Source: Larkinella sp051857545 (GTDB lineage Bacteria; Bacteroidota; Bacteroidia; Cytophagales; Spirosomataceae). Taken from it: a DNA stretch of 64,000 bases. The stretch's first letter is position 1. The number at the start of each line of letters is the position of its first letter. Positions 33,278 to 41,682 of the stretch are shown in pieces. The position numbers and the translations under genes were made by a program. Under the pieces are notes generated by a model. It had not been told where the DNA came from and ran no database searches. It saw only the letters and a list, made by a program, of their open reading frames with translations. The stretch lies in NCBI RefSeq assembly GCF_051857545.1, contig NZ_JBPZHB010000005.1, positions 186,001-250,000 on the forward strand, in the 5' to 3' direction.

Positions 33278-33838
33278 CTACATTTTGGGTGGAACCGGAA
33301 AACCGCCGGGTGGCCGCTTATACCCCTGAACGATGCGTTCGCCGAGTCGCTGGTAATACGCCGGATCGGTCGGTGTTACGCTGGCCAGCCCGTCGACGTA
33401 CTTGTTGTACAGACAGAACAAGGCCGTGATCAAAACCGTATCGTGGATTTCCCGATCCGTGGCTCCCGCCCGTTTTGCCCGTTCGACGGCTTCGGGCGTC
33501 ACGTCCTTCCCGCTGCGCTGGGCGCGGGCCGCAATGGCCAGCAAGGCTTTCATTTTTTCGCTGACCGGAGCGGTTTCATAATCCTGCTTCACGGCCCGGG
33601 CGGTTTCATTTTCACCCAGCAGCAAATCAGCAGCTTTGGTGTGAGCGGCTGTACAGAACCGGGTTTCGTTCCGGGCCGACACCAGGGTGGCAATCAGTTC
33701 GCGCTCGCCCGGCGTTAAAGTCGACTCTCCCCGCAACAGGATTTGGGTCAATTCACGGATGGGTAAAGCCGTATCGAGACGGTATTCGAGCAAACCGGTG
33801 ATGCCGGGCAAATGCTCTGGAAGGGGTATATGGGGCAT
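33278..33838 (-). CDS. AhpD-like protein copy 3, lacking the first catalytic cysteine
   Basis: 186 residues, same length and layout as copies 1 and 2 (E47, GATDREIHDTVLITALFCLY). The catalytic block reads NETRFCTAAH: position 59 is Thr instead of Cys, while C62 and H66 remain. The CxxC disulfide cannot form, so it should not cycle like AhpD. It may use a one-Cys mechanism, another reductant, or have become a binding protein. It lies between two TonB-dependent receptor genes. Confidence 0.88.
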   Translation of the reverse strand: MPHIPLPEHLPGITGLLEYRLDTALPIRELTQILLRGESTLTPGERELIATLVSARNETRFCTAAHTKAADLLLGENETARAVKQDYETAPVSEKMKALLAIAARAQRSGKDVTPEAVERAKRAGATDREIHDTVLITALFCLYNKYVDGLASVTPTDPAYYQRLGERIVQGYKRPPGGFPVPPKM

Positions 33839-33890
33839 TACAGTAAAGTCAAAAGGTGAACGAATCGCACCGAAAACGGCTGTTTTCGGC

Positions 33891-36107
33891 TTACAATTTG
33901 ATTCCCAGCGTCAACACACCCGTCCGACCGTCGGAGGGCCAGATTCCCGGCCCCGGATAGAAGGTTGGACGCTTGGTGAAATACGCCGTATTCAGCAGGT
34001 TATTGATACTTCCCCGCAGCGTAAAACGCCGTCCGATCCGCCAGGTGGTGTTCAAATCCCAGATGCCGTAGGCCGGGACGGGGCCTCGGGCACCATTGGC
34101 TGTCGGTTCCGGCGTGTTCAGCGCGTCAGAAAACGTCTCGCTGACGTAGCTAAACTGGGCGGTCAGACTAAACGTGCGGTAGCGGGCGGTTAACCCGTTG
34201 CGGCTGGTCCAGCGCGGAGCCGATTCCACCCGGTTGCCATCGATGGTTTGGTTATCGGCTCCTGTTGAAACGCGGGCGTTGTGATACCGGGCATCCGCAA
34301 AGGCCGTCGAGGTGAAACCGGTCAGCGCAAACTGGTTGGTTCGGTAAAACCGGGCTTCGATCAATGCTTCAACGCCTTTGGTTCGACTGTCGCCGACGTT
34401 GGTACGGAACACGTAACTTTCGCCAGCCGGATTGGTCAGCACCAGGCTCCCCAGGCGGTTTCGGTAGGGCAGATAAAACGCACTCACGTTGACGTGCAGT
34501 CCCTGCCAGTAGCCTTCCAGGCCAATTTCCGCGTTATACCCCGTCGCATCCTTCAGGTTTTTATCGACTTGTTCATAGACGGAGGTCGGAATGATGTCCT
34601 TGAAAATCACCGGGCGATAGGCCTGCGACCAGCCACCGTACACTTTCAGTTCCGGGCGAAACCGGTATTGGGCATTGATTCCGAGCAGGACAAACCGGTG
34701 GTCGATGTCGTTCGGCAGCTTCAGCGGGTCATAATAGCTGATGGTTCCCCGCAGCCGGGTCAAGCCGCTTTCCACCCGAATCCCGGGCGAAACCGTCAGT
34801 TTTGGGGTCAGGTGAAACTGGCTTTCCGCAAAAACCGCCACGTTGCTGGTGTAAAAGTGCAGGTCGCGCCCGAATGGGCCGGTGATCGACAAGTCGAAAT
34901 CGGAGCCTGTCGTGCCTTTCCCCTGCTGCCGCCGGTTCAGATCATTGTTCATCACCTGCACACCCACCACGCCGGTAGCGACTACATTCCCAAGCTGATA
35001 CGCGTGCATCAAGCGCAATTCGGACGTATAACTGTGAAAGTTATCGATGTCGACCTGCCGGTTTCGCGGCTGTTCGGTTGCCTTGATGAGCGTATCCGGC
35101 ACATTGGCCAATGCATCGAACAGAACACTGTTTCGCTGGCCCAATACGGCCGACGTCAGCCACATCAGCCGGGTTCGCTCCGTCATCTGCCAGTCGAGCC
35201 GCAGCGACGGCACCCAGATGTCGGGGTTAAAGTAGTTGCGGTTTCGGGTGGCCTGCTGCGGATTTTGCGCAAATTGTGCTTCCGTCAACGGACCCGGAAT
35301 GCGGTAAACATACGCCGAGCGTCCCAATTCCGCACTGATCCGGAGCCGTTTCGTAGCCTGATACTGCAAGCTCATAAACTGGGCCTGGGCGTTTGAGGTC
35401 GCACTTTCCCGATAACCGTCCGAATGCTTCCGGTAATAATAGCCGTAATACGTCAGCTTCCCGACCCTACCGCCAATGGCGTTGTACGTACTCCGCAAGC
35501 CGTATGAACCCACCGAATTGACGGTTTCAAAACCAATCCGACGGGTGGTGTCGCCTGATTTTGTCACGTAATTGAGCATTCCGCCAAACTGAGCACCGTA
35601 TTGCAGGGAAGCCGTTCCGCGCACCAGTTCGACTCGCTCAGTGCTTTCCATCGGGGGCGAAAAGTGGCTAGCCGGATAACCGTACATGTCCGAATTGGTC
35701 AGAACCCCGTTCTGGCGAATGTTGTATTCCCAGGACCGGTGCGGGTCCAGCCCGCGCGTGGCGACGTTCATCTGGTTGCCGGTTCCGTCCATGTCATAGA
35801 CGAACAAACCCGGAAGCCGGGCGAACACCTGCCGGGCGTTTTTCTCGGCAATGTTCGCGTCGATTTCCCCCAATCGCACCACCTCCGTCCGCTTGCCACC
35901 CAGCAGATAGGTACCCTGCACATCGGACAGCGATTGCGTAAATCCCTCCCGAATACCGGTTACGTTTACCTCCTTCAAGGTTTGGCTACGCAGGGTATCG
36001 GCTACGGGTTTCGGGGCTGGCGATTGGGCAAAACCGGTAACGGCCAGGCTGATTATCAAGCCCATAGTGATCCCCGGAATACGCGTATTCTTCTTCCAAG
36101 AGTCCAT
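33891..36107 (-). CDS. FecA-like TonB-dependent receptor
   Basis: 738 residues, outer membrane, signal peptide at 1-28. Plug at about 45-190 with RLPGLFVYDMDGTGNQMNVA, TRGLDPHRSWEYNIRQNGV and RVELVRGTASLQYGAQFGGM. It lacks the N-terminal carboxypeptidase-like domain of the other receptor and resembles the Fe(III)-dicitrate/siderophore receptor branch. The barrel ends VLTLGIKL. No FecR/sigma pair is adjacent. It lies 11 nt after the haloperoxidase-like gene, so the two are almost certainly co-transcribed. Confidence 0.9.
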   Translation of the reverse strand: MDSWKKNTRIPGITMGLIISLAVTGFAQSPAPKPVADTLRSQTLKEVNVTGIREGFTQSLSDVQGTYLLGGKRTEVVRLGEIDANIAEKNARQVFARLPGLFVYDMDGTGNQMNVATRGLDPHRSWEYNIRQNGVLTNSDMYGYPASHFSPPMESTERVELVRGTASLQYGAQFGGMLNYVTKSGDTTRRIGFETVNSVGSYGLRSTYNAIGGRVGKLTYYGYYYRKHSDGYRESATSNAQAQFMSLQYQATKRLRISAELGRSAYVYRIPGPLTEAQFAQNPQQATRNRNYFNPDIWVPSLRLDWQMTERTRLMWLTSAVLGQRNSVLFDALANVPDTLIKATEQPRNRQVDIDNFHSYTSELRLMHAYQLGNVVATGVVGVQVMNNDLNRRQQGKGTTGSDFDLSITGPFGRDLHFYTSNVAVFAESQFHLTPKLTVSPGIRVESGLTRLRGTISYYDPLKLPNDIDHRFVLLGINAQYRFRPELKVYGGWSQAYRPVIFKDIIPTSVYEQVDKNLKDATGYNAEIGLEGYWQGLHVNVSAFYLPYRNRLGSLVLTNPAGESYVFRTNVGDSRTKGVEALIEARFYRTNQFALTGFTSTAFADARYHNARVSTGADNQTIDGNRVESAPRWTSRNGLTARYRTFSLTAQFSYVSETFSDALNTPEPTANGARGPVPAYGIWDLNTTWRIGRRFTLRGSINNLLNTAYFTKRPTFYPGPGIWPSDGRTGVLTLGIKL

Positions 36108-36118
36108 GCTGTAGCGGA

Positions 36119-37666
36119 TTAAAGTCCGGATCCGTCGGCTTTTGCCCGGGCGATGGCATAGTTTCCAACTTCATTTCCGGCCTTCAAACCAGCATCACAA
36201 TCAAAGCGATAGTGAATCAATCCGTAGATGCGCGACACGGAAGCTTCCTGGGCCTGTTTCGTAAAGGTATCCGCCTGATCAGGGAATAAGTAGCCCAATA
36301 CCGTGGCGGCCGCCCCCGAGAACGTCGAGTGACCGGAGGTGTACGACGGAAAATTGGGCAGTCCTACGGACGTCTTCACTTTAAACTGCTGCGGACGGGG
36401 GTAGTAGTAATAGTATTTAGAGTCCCAGCACGTGATGGCCGCATCCATTTCGGCCGTTCCCAGCAGGGCCAGCGTACGCGCCATCCGGACTTCGCTGTGC
36501 CGGGCTTCGTGGCTCACATTGGCCGCTGTACGGTGCCAGTGACCTGGGGGCGTGTAGCTGCCCGCTCCATCCGCCCAATAATTGGCAATCCGCGCCTGTT
36601 CCCGGGTCTGGTTTTTCTGAATGTTCTGCAACTCCTCCAGGTTTTTTTGGAATTCCGGACTATCCAGCGCCGGGGGTGGCAAAGCCCGCAACTTTTCCAG
36701 ATCTGTTTTGGCGAAATTCCACGGCAGGACGGCCCCGTAATTCGGCAGCATGGGTGGGCGAAGCGGCAATTCCTGGCTCACCCAGGCTTCGCGAAGACCC
36801 CGTTCTTTGGCTTTTTCGATCATGCCCGCTGTCAACGCCTGGTTGTTCGCAGCGGACATCCCATCGGTTCGGGCGCGGCCCATCACTTTGGCTGCTACGG
36901 CATTCCCGAGGTCAACACCAGCCACGAGATCGCTTTCTACATTCATACCGGCCCACAAACGGCTTTCGCGGTGTTCCTTCATGCGGGCTTCCAGATACGG
37001 CACCTCGCCCGGAAACATGGCCTTCAGAATCGTCACCGAAGCGGCAGCCACGACGGCATCTTCCGAGGGATAGGTCGGAATGCTGGAAACCGGCAAGGCC
37101 ACCCGAATCGTGGCGTCGGTTTTCGACGGCGCGGCCCGTTTGAACTGGTATTTGTAGTTCCAGGCGGCCACCAGCGCGTCATACTGCGCCACACTCAGGT
37201 ACGCCAGCGCACGAGAAGCATACGGTGGATTGGCAAACGGAAACTTCGGATCAGCCAGCGGATTGGCCGCGTCGGGCACCGGATATTTCCCTTCGGCATT
37301 GTAGGCCGGCGGAATGTTATACCGGGCCGCCAGTTCGCGGGCAATCTCATTCCAGCGGTAAACGGCCCCGGCACCCCAGTAAACGACGGCTTCCTGCTGT
37401 TCCTTCGTCAGGCTGGCGGATTTCTGCTTCAAACTGGCCAGTTCGGCCACGTATTCGGGGGAAGAAACCGCTTTGGGGGCCGCCACCGCTATTTCAGTAG
37501 CCGAGGTTAGCTGGTACGTTTTCCAGGAACCCGCTTTTTCGTCGACCGACGCGGGGGCATACCCCACCCGCTGGGGTTCTTCAATGGTTTTGTCACAAGA
37601 CATCAAAACAGCCACCGTGGCAAAAACGCCAATCGCTCTTTTCAGCCTGTCAATATAGGTTTTCAT
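36119..37666 (-). CDS. Vanadium-dependent haloperoxidase-like PAP2 lipoprotein
   Basis: 515 residues. Lipobox-like VLMSC at residue 24 suggests a membrane-attached lipoprotein. The three PAP2/haloperoxidase motifs are complete near the C-terminus: K417-x6-R424-P in KYYYYYPRP, S444-G445-H446 in PSYTSGHS, and S478-R479-x5-H485 in SRIYGLIH. The length and all-helical N-terminal domain match bacterial vanadium haloperoxidases rather than the 230-residue acid phosphatases. Whether it oxidises halide or hydrolyses a phosphate cannot be told from sequence alone. The neighbours (TonB receptors, AhpD-like proteins) would fit either. Confidence 0.88.
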   Translation of the reverse strand: MKTYIDRLKRAIGVFATVAVLMSCDKTIEEPQRVGYAPASVDEKAGSWKTYQLTSATEIAVAAPKAVSSPEYVAELASLKQKSASLTKEQQEAVVYWGAGAVYRWNEIARELAARYNIPPAYNAEGKYPVPDAANPLADPKFPFANPPYASRALAYLSVAQYDALVAAWNYKYQFKRAAPSKTDATIRVALPVSSIPTYPSEDAVVAAASVTILKAMFPGEVPYLEARMKEHRESRLWAGMNVESDLVAGVDLGNAVAAKVMGRARTDGMSAANNQALTAGMIEKAKERGLREAWVSQELPLRPPMLPNYGAVLPWNFAKTDLEKLRALPPPALDSPEFQKNLEELQNIQKNQTREQARIANYWADGAGSYTPPGHWHRTAANVSHEARHSEVRMARTLALLGTAEMDAAITCWDSKYYYYYPRPQQFKVKTSVGLPNFPSYTSGHSTFSGAAATVLGYLFPDQADTFTKQAQEASVSRIYGLIHYRFDCDAGLKAGNEVGNYAIARAKADGSGL

Positions 37667-37723
37667 ACTTTTTCTTGATTAATCAGGGGCAATGAACCGA
37701 ACGCCAATCCCCATCCATCCTTT

Positions 37724-38614
37724 TTACAACTTAAACAGATACAGTACGCCCACCATGAAACTCGTGCTCTGTCCGACATTCCGGCCGTCGGTAACGTAGC
37801 CCACCCGGGCGTTGACACCGATGTTTTTGGGCTGCACTTTCCCATACCAGCCCACCGTCGTTGCCTGCATGTTGTTGGTCGGGAACGGCATGTCGTGTCG
37901 CCGGATGTAGTCGCCGTGGGTGCAGGAGCTGCGTTCGGCCCAGAGTTCGGTCTGCCATTTTTTCCGCAGAATCCCCAGCCGCAGGCCCGCGTCGTAGGCG
38001 TTCGGCACGCTCACTTCGTTGGTGTTGTACACCCGGTCGTCAGCCTGGTAGGCGTCGCGGTCCACATTGATGTTACTCCGCCAGAGGTAGGTGCCGTGTG
38101 CATTGATGTACAGACCGGTTTTCGGGTGTTTGTAATTGGCAATCAGCCGCCCCGAAACCGTCCGGCACTGCAAACCAATCGACATCGGCAGAAAATCCGG
38201 GACGTAATTGCCCACCGGCAGCGAGGCTCCCGCTACGGCATGCAGCGAAAAACCGTGCGTCGACAGAATCCGGTATTTCAACCAGCCCGACAGATCCTGA
38301 AGACCTTTCTGGCCCAGCAGGTTACCGGCACTGGTTTCCGTCCAGACATACGGCAGGCTCAAAATGACGTTCAACCGGTTGGTGATTCCAATGGCAGGCA
38401 TCAGCATCACGTTTTGGGTCGTATGCCTACCGATGTTGGAATTGGAGCGTTTGAGCGAGTTTTCCCAGTAATCGGTCCAGGTGCTTTTGCCATACATAGC
38501 TGCCACACAAACCGAACCTTTGGACATATAAATGGCATCGTGCGGCATTTGCGCCTTCCCCTCGCCAACTGCTAATACAGCACTGACTACCAGTAATTTG
38601 ATAAAGTTTTTCAT
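37724..38614 (-). CDS. Predicted outer-membrane transporter-like barrel protein
   Basis: 296 residues with a signal peptide (cleavage near GEGKAQ, residue 22). The sequence has the alternating pattern and many Tyr/Trp/Gly turns of an outer-membrane barrel, and ends MVGVLYLFKL with aromatic residues near the C-terminus. Two Cys (in SVCVAAM and SSCTHGD) are unusual for a barrel. It is 45 nt downstream of a second barrel gene and 57 nt upstream of the haloperoxidase-like gene. Substrate unknown. Confidence 0.7.
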   Translation of the reverse strand: MKNFIKLLVVSAVLAVGEGKAQMPHDAIYMSKGSVCVAAMYGKSTWTDYWENSLKRSNSNIGRHTTQNVMLMPAIGITNRLNVILSLPYVWTETSAGNLLGQKGLQDLSGWLKYRILSTHGFSLHAVAGASLPVGNYVPDFLPMSIGLQCRTVSGRLIANYKHPKTGLYINAHGTYLWRSNINVDRDAYQADDRVYNTNEVSVPNAYDAGLRLGILRKKWQTELWAERSSCTHGDYIRRHDMPFPTNNMQATTVGWYGKVQPKNIGVNARVGYVTDGRNVGQSTSFMVGVLYLFKL

Positions 38615-38659
38615 TGCATTGAAAGGTGGATACGTGTCGGAAAGACCGATAAGAATTAT

Positions 38660-39781
38660 CTAGAACCAGCGGCTCAGCGAAACGGACACGGAATAATCGG
38701 CAAAAGCCGCATCACCGTGACGAACGCCCAGTGGATCGAGTTTGTCGGAGTAACTTTTGATCCGGTTGCGGTAGAGTGCTACCGGGACGGTTGCCGTGGC
38801 CGAGAATTTGCCGCGCATGTAGGCCAGACCGGGTTCAACGGCCACAATGTAACCGGGACGACGGAATCCTTTGCTTCCCCCAAAAACATCCGATGACGGA
38901 ATGCCTTCTACCCGACCGCCGAGCATCACGGCCAGACCCGGGATCACGGAAACCGACTGGCTCAGCCCCACCCGGGCGGCAAATTGATCCGCCACCGAGA
39001 AATAACCCGTCACCAGATCGATGGTCGTTGCTTCGGGGCTGCGGAGTACGTTGTTCGTTTCGCGGGGATTGAAGAGGTAATAGCCGGAAAAATACGCCGT
39101 CAGTCCACCGGTAAGCTGGGCATATCCCTGACCTTCCACACTGAAGCCCCCCCCCCCATCGCCCAACTGGATCGACTGATCGACCGGTTTGTTGACGATA
39201 TTGTCTCGTTTTTCCTTGTCCAGTTTATGAAAATCGCCGGTTACGCCCGGATTACCGGTCGGCAGTTTAACCCCCACGCCCAGCGCCAGGTTGGCTTTCG
39301 ACAGTTTAGCCGGATTCACCAGCCAGTAACTGCCCGAAATCCGTACATCGCCGATGCCCTGCGAATAGGTATGGAAACGTTTTTGTTCGGGGTTGGCGGT
39401 CAGTGAATTACCGTAATGTTCATACAGCGACGAGCGGTCGTTGTACTGAATCGGCAGGTTCACGGAAAAGGATAAGCGGGGCGTTGCCAGGTAAGTGATG
39501 CCCAGATCGAGGGCGTGCGACAGGTTGATCACCTCCGTATTTTGCTCCAGGCGTTCTTTCTGCTCAACGTCGCCTTTGAAGTGCCGGAACGACCGGAAAT
39601 ACCGGTAGCCCATGTTCACCTGCCACTGGCCGGTGCGTTGTTTGAAAAAATCGGCGGAAGTGGCATTGCCCGGAACGGCGCAGCCCATGTGCCGGACAGC
39701 TACGCAGCCCTGCCCCGACGCCTGGGTATACAGAATGGACAGGCACAGAAAGGCCATTGAAAATCGGTAAAACAATTTCAT
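38660..39781 (-). CDS. Predicted outer-membrane barrel protein with Cys-rich N-terminus
   Basis: 373 residues from the ATG at 39781; a longer frame reaching 39913 adds residues with no signal character, whereas MKLFYRFSMAFLCLSILYTQ is a good signal peptide. The mature N-terminus GCVAVRHMGCAVPG has two closely spaced Cys that could bind metal. The rest is a predicted barrel ending VSLSRWF, the classic C-terminal aromatic. Probably the first gene of the run down to 26578. Confidence 0.72.
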   Translation of the reverse strand: MKLFYRFSMAFLCLSILYTQASGQGCVAVRHMGCAVPGNATSADFFKQRTGQWQVNMGYRYFRSFRHFKGDVEQKERLEQNTEVINLSHALDLGITYLATPRLSFSVNLPIQYNDRSSLYEHYGNSLTANPEQKRFHTYSQGIGDVRISGSYWLVNPAKLSKANLALGVGVKLPTGNPGVTGDFHKLDKEKRDNIVNKPVDQSIQLGDGGGGFSVEGQGYAQLTGGLTAYFSGYYLFNPRETNNVLRSPEATTIDLVTGYFSVADQFAARVGLSQSVSVIPGLAVMLGGRVEGIPSSDVFGGSKGFRRPGYIVAVEPGLAYMRGKFSATATVPVALYRNRIKSYSDKLDPLGVRHGDAAFADYSVSVSLSRWF

Positions 39782-40022
39782 TGTTTCGAGTTGTCTGAGA
39801 TGGTCATACCGTGGACTGCGGGCGCGGCCAAAAAGCCCACCAACCTGCCAACGGATGGATAAGAAACCGGTGATGAATACCCGGCAGCATACGGAATGTC
39901 CCGTCGAACCCATTTTGGGGCAACGAAGGATGACCAGTATCTGCTTAGCGGGTTACGGGAGCGAATACGCGCAATTCAGCCACGACCTGAGGTCGCAGGG
40001 AACCGGCGAATCAACGAATTCA
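39782..40022 (-). promoter_or_regulatory. Likely promoter region of the barrel/haloperoxidase/TonB run
   Basis: 241 nt without a convincing gene, in front of the first gene of the minus-strand run. It contains a perfect short palindrome CGACCTGAGGTCG at 39983-39995 that could be an operator. No recognised riboswitch or strong -33/-7 pair was found. Confidence 0.3.
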
Positions 40023-40574
40023 TCAGGACAACAACTCGGGGGGTGGAGAATAAACCGGCAGACTGCGGGTCGACAAATGGGAGGTAAACGATGGGATTCG
40101 CACCAGTTTCTCGTTCCAGTCGTACAGAAAAAACCAGGTACGGGCGCGGTTGATGGGCGAATATTCCTTTAAAAATAATTTAAGCAGGTTATTGGCTTTT
40201 TTAGACGATTCGGACGTGCCGGTGGCAAACTGCTCCTTCACAAAGGAAAGCAGATCGCGCTGAAAAAAGGATTTGGCCTGGTTGACGTAGCCGGAAATGT
40301 GCAGCGTATCTCCCGAGACATCCAGATTGACAATTTCGTAGAAACTGCCCCGGTATTTGAACCCTTCCGGTTTGCTCTGCGTCAGAATGGCCTCGTTGGG
40401 GTGTTTTTGAAGCGGTATTTGAAACTCGACAATGTGGTCAACCGACGAAAAAACCGTAACCCGTTCCGACAATTCATGCTGTTCCTGCCACTGCACACTG
40501 ACGAGCACCAGCAGATGCCCCAGCATGTGGTAAAGCAAAACAACGAATAAACCGAAGGAGATAAACCGTTTCAC
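40023..40574 (-). CDS. Hypothetical membrane-anchored protein
   Basis: 183 residues, not recognised. One N-terminal hydrophobic segment (about 4-28) with YHMLGHLLVL inside acts as anchor or signal. The rest is a soluble, probably periplasmic region with a beta-type stretch (FYEIVNLDVSGDTLHISGYV) and a Pro/Ser tail. Small proteins of this look are often seen ahead of TonB-receptor loci in Bacteroidota, but that link is from memory. It is on the same strand and 241 nt upstream of the barrel gene. Confidence 0.6.
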   Translation of the reverse strand: MKRFISFGLFVVLLYHMLGHLLVLVSVQWQEQHELSERVTVFSSVDHIVEFQIPLQKHPNEAILTQSKPEGFKYRGSFYEIVNLDVSGDTLHISGYVNQAKSFFQRDLLSFVKEQFATGTSESSKKANNLLKLFLKEYSPINRARTWFFLYDWNEKLVRIPSFTSHLSTRSLPVYSPPPELLS

Positions 40575-40681
40575 AAATCTTTATTCGGTAAAATTTATTC
40601 AAATATACTATATCCTTGGAATCTTGCTACTTCATACGAAAATTTTCAAAATTGAAATTTACGGCTTGGTGGCCAGCAGCC

Positions 40682-41488
40682 TTACTGAGCCGCCAGTTCC
40701 ACCGTTAATGCAAACCGGGTTGGAGCCATCGTGGGGCCACTAAAACCACCTCCTCCACCCCCACCGTACATGCCGCGTCGGCCATACATGCCGCCACCGT
40801 ACATGCCACCACCCATTCCGCCCATGCCCATGTTGCTCGAATTGGACGAACTCTGCTTGGGCCGCTCCGGAACGCCGGATTCAAAACCGATGGTGAGGGG
40901 TTCGCCCGAACCGGGTTTGGCATTGAGCAACGCCAGCGGAATGGTCAGGTGATAGACCAGCCGACCGGCTTTGTCTTCCAGTCGCCCCGTAATACCGGAC
41001 GGATCGCCGGTGGCCGACACCAGCATTTCGTCTTCGGCGACGAGGTGAATGAGTTTCATCTCGATTTTCCGGTCAATGAGTTGTTTCGTCATCGTCGACC
41101 GATCCGTGGGACCAGCTTTGGCACCCAACGCCACGGGGCGCCCGGTTGCGGGGTCCATTTCTTCGGGTAGTGGAAACTGAATGCCGCGCCACGTTTTTTT
41201 CTTGCCTTTCTGATCGAGCCAGATGGTGCTGCCGAACAGCAGTGATTTAAACTGATCCTGGTCGTTGTCCAACTGGAGTGTCAGGAACAATTTATCGGCA
41301 TTGTTCACGGCCACCACGTGGACTTTCGCGTTTTCCAGAAAAACTTCCGGACGCGACGTACTGTCGGCGGTTGCTCCGGTAGCAGTTGGCACACTGGTCC
41401 AGGTACTTTTTACCGGAACCGATTTTTGAGCCACGGCCATCCCGACCGCCAGGAATACCATTATACCGATCAATGCGTTTCGTTTCAT
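40682..41488 (-). CDS. Secreted protein with Gly/Met/Tyr-rich tail
   Basis: 268 residues from the ATG at 41488; 47 upstream in-frame codons lack signal character. Signal peptide MKRNALIGIMVFLAVGMAVA. A middle domain (about 45-200) contains LFLTLQLDNDQDQFKSLLFG and TIWLDQKGKKKTWRGIQFPL. The tail (about 210-250) is built of repeated GGM, MYGG and GGGG units, then returns to a beta-strand end (RFALTVELAAQ). No function is recognised. The tail may be a flexible or self-associating surface segment. Confidence 0.68.
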   Translation of the reverse strand: MKRNALIGIMVFLAVGMAVAQKSVPVKSTWTSVPTATGATADSTSRPEVFLENAKVHVVAVNNADKLFLTLQLDNDQDQFKSLLFGSTIWLDQKGKKKTWRGIQFPLPEEMDPATGRPVALGAKAGPTDRSTMTKQLIDRKIEMKLIHLVAEDEMLVSATGDPSGITGRLEDKAGRLVYHLTIPLALLNAKPGSGEPLTIGFESGVPERPKQSSSNSSNMGMGGMGGGMYGGGMYGRRGMYGGGGGGGFSGPTMAPTRFALTVELAAQ

Positions 41489-41682
41489 TGCCTGAGTTGA
41501 GGAGTAGGGAATGAACGGATTTTCACCCGTTTTCATAGGCGTGCTAAGGTACGGTTTTTTCGTGGAAAGGCATAGCGAACGACAATCGCTCCGCTTCTTC
41601 GCTACTTTTTTAGCCACCGGACGACACAAAAGACGGTTTCCATTAGTTTATTTCGGAAGGAAGTCGCACCGATCCACACGCT

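Noticed and set aside
39782..39850. CTGAGA with a nearby ACC resembling part of a TPP riboswitch
   Set aside because: It is on the plus strand with no plus-strand gene downstream, and the rest of the riboswitch core is missing.
39781..39913. N-terminal extension of the barrel gene at 38660
   Set aside because: The additional residues lack signal-peptide character; the ATG at 39781 gives a clear signal peptide.
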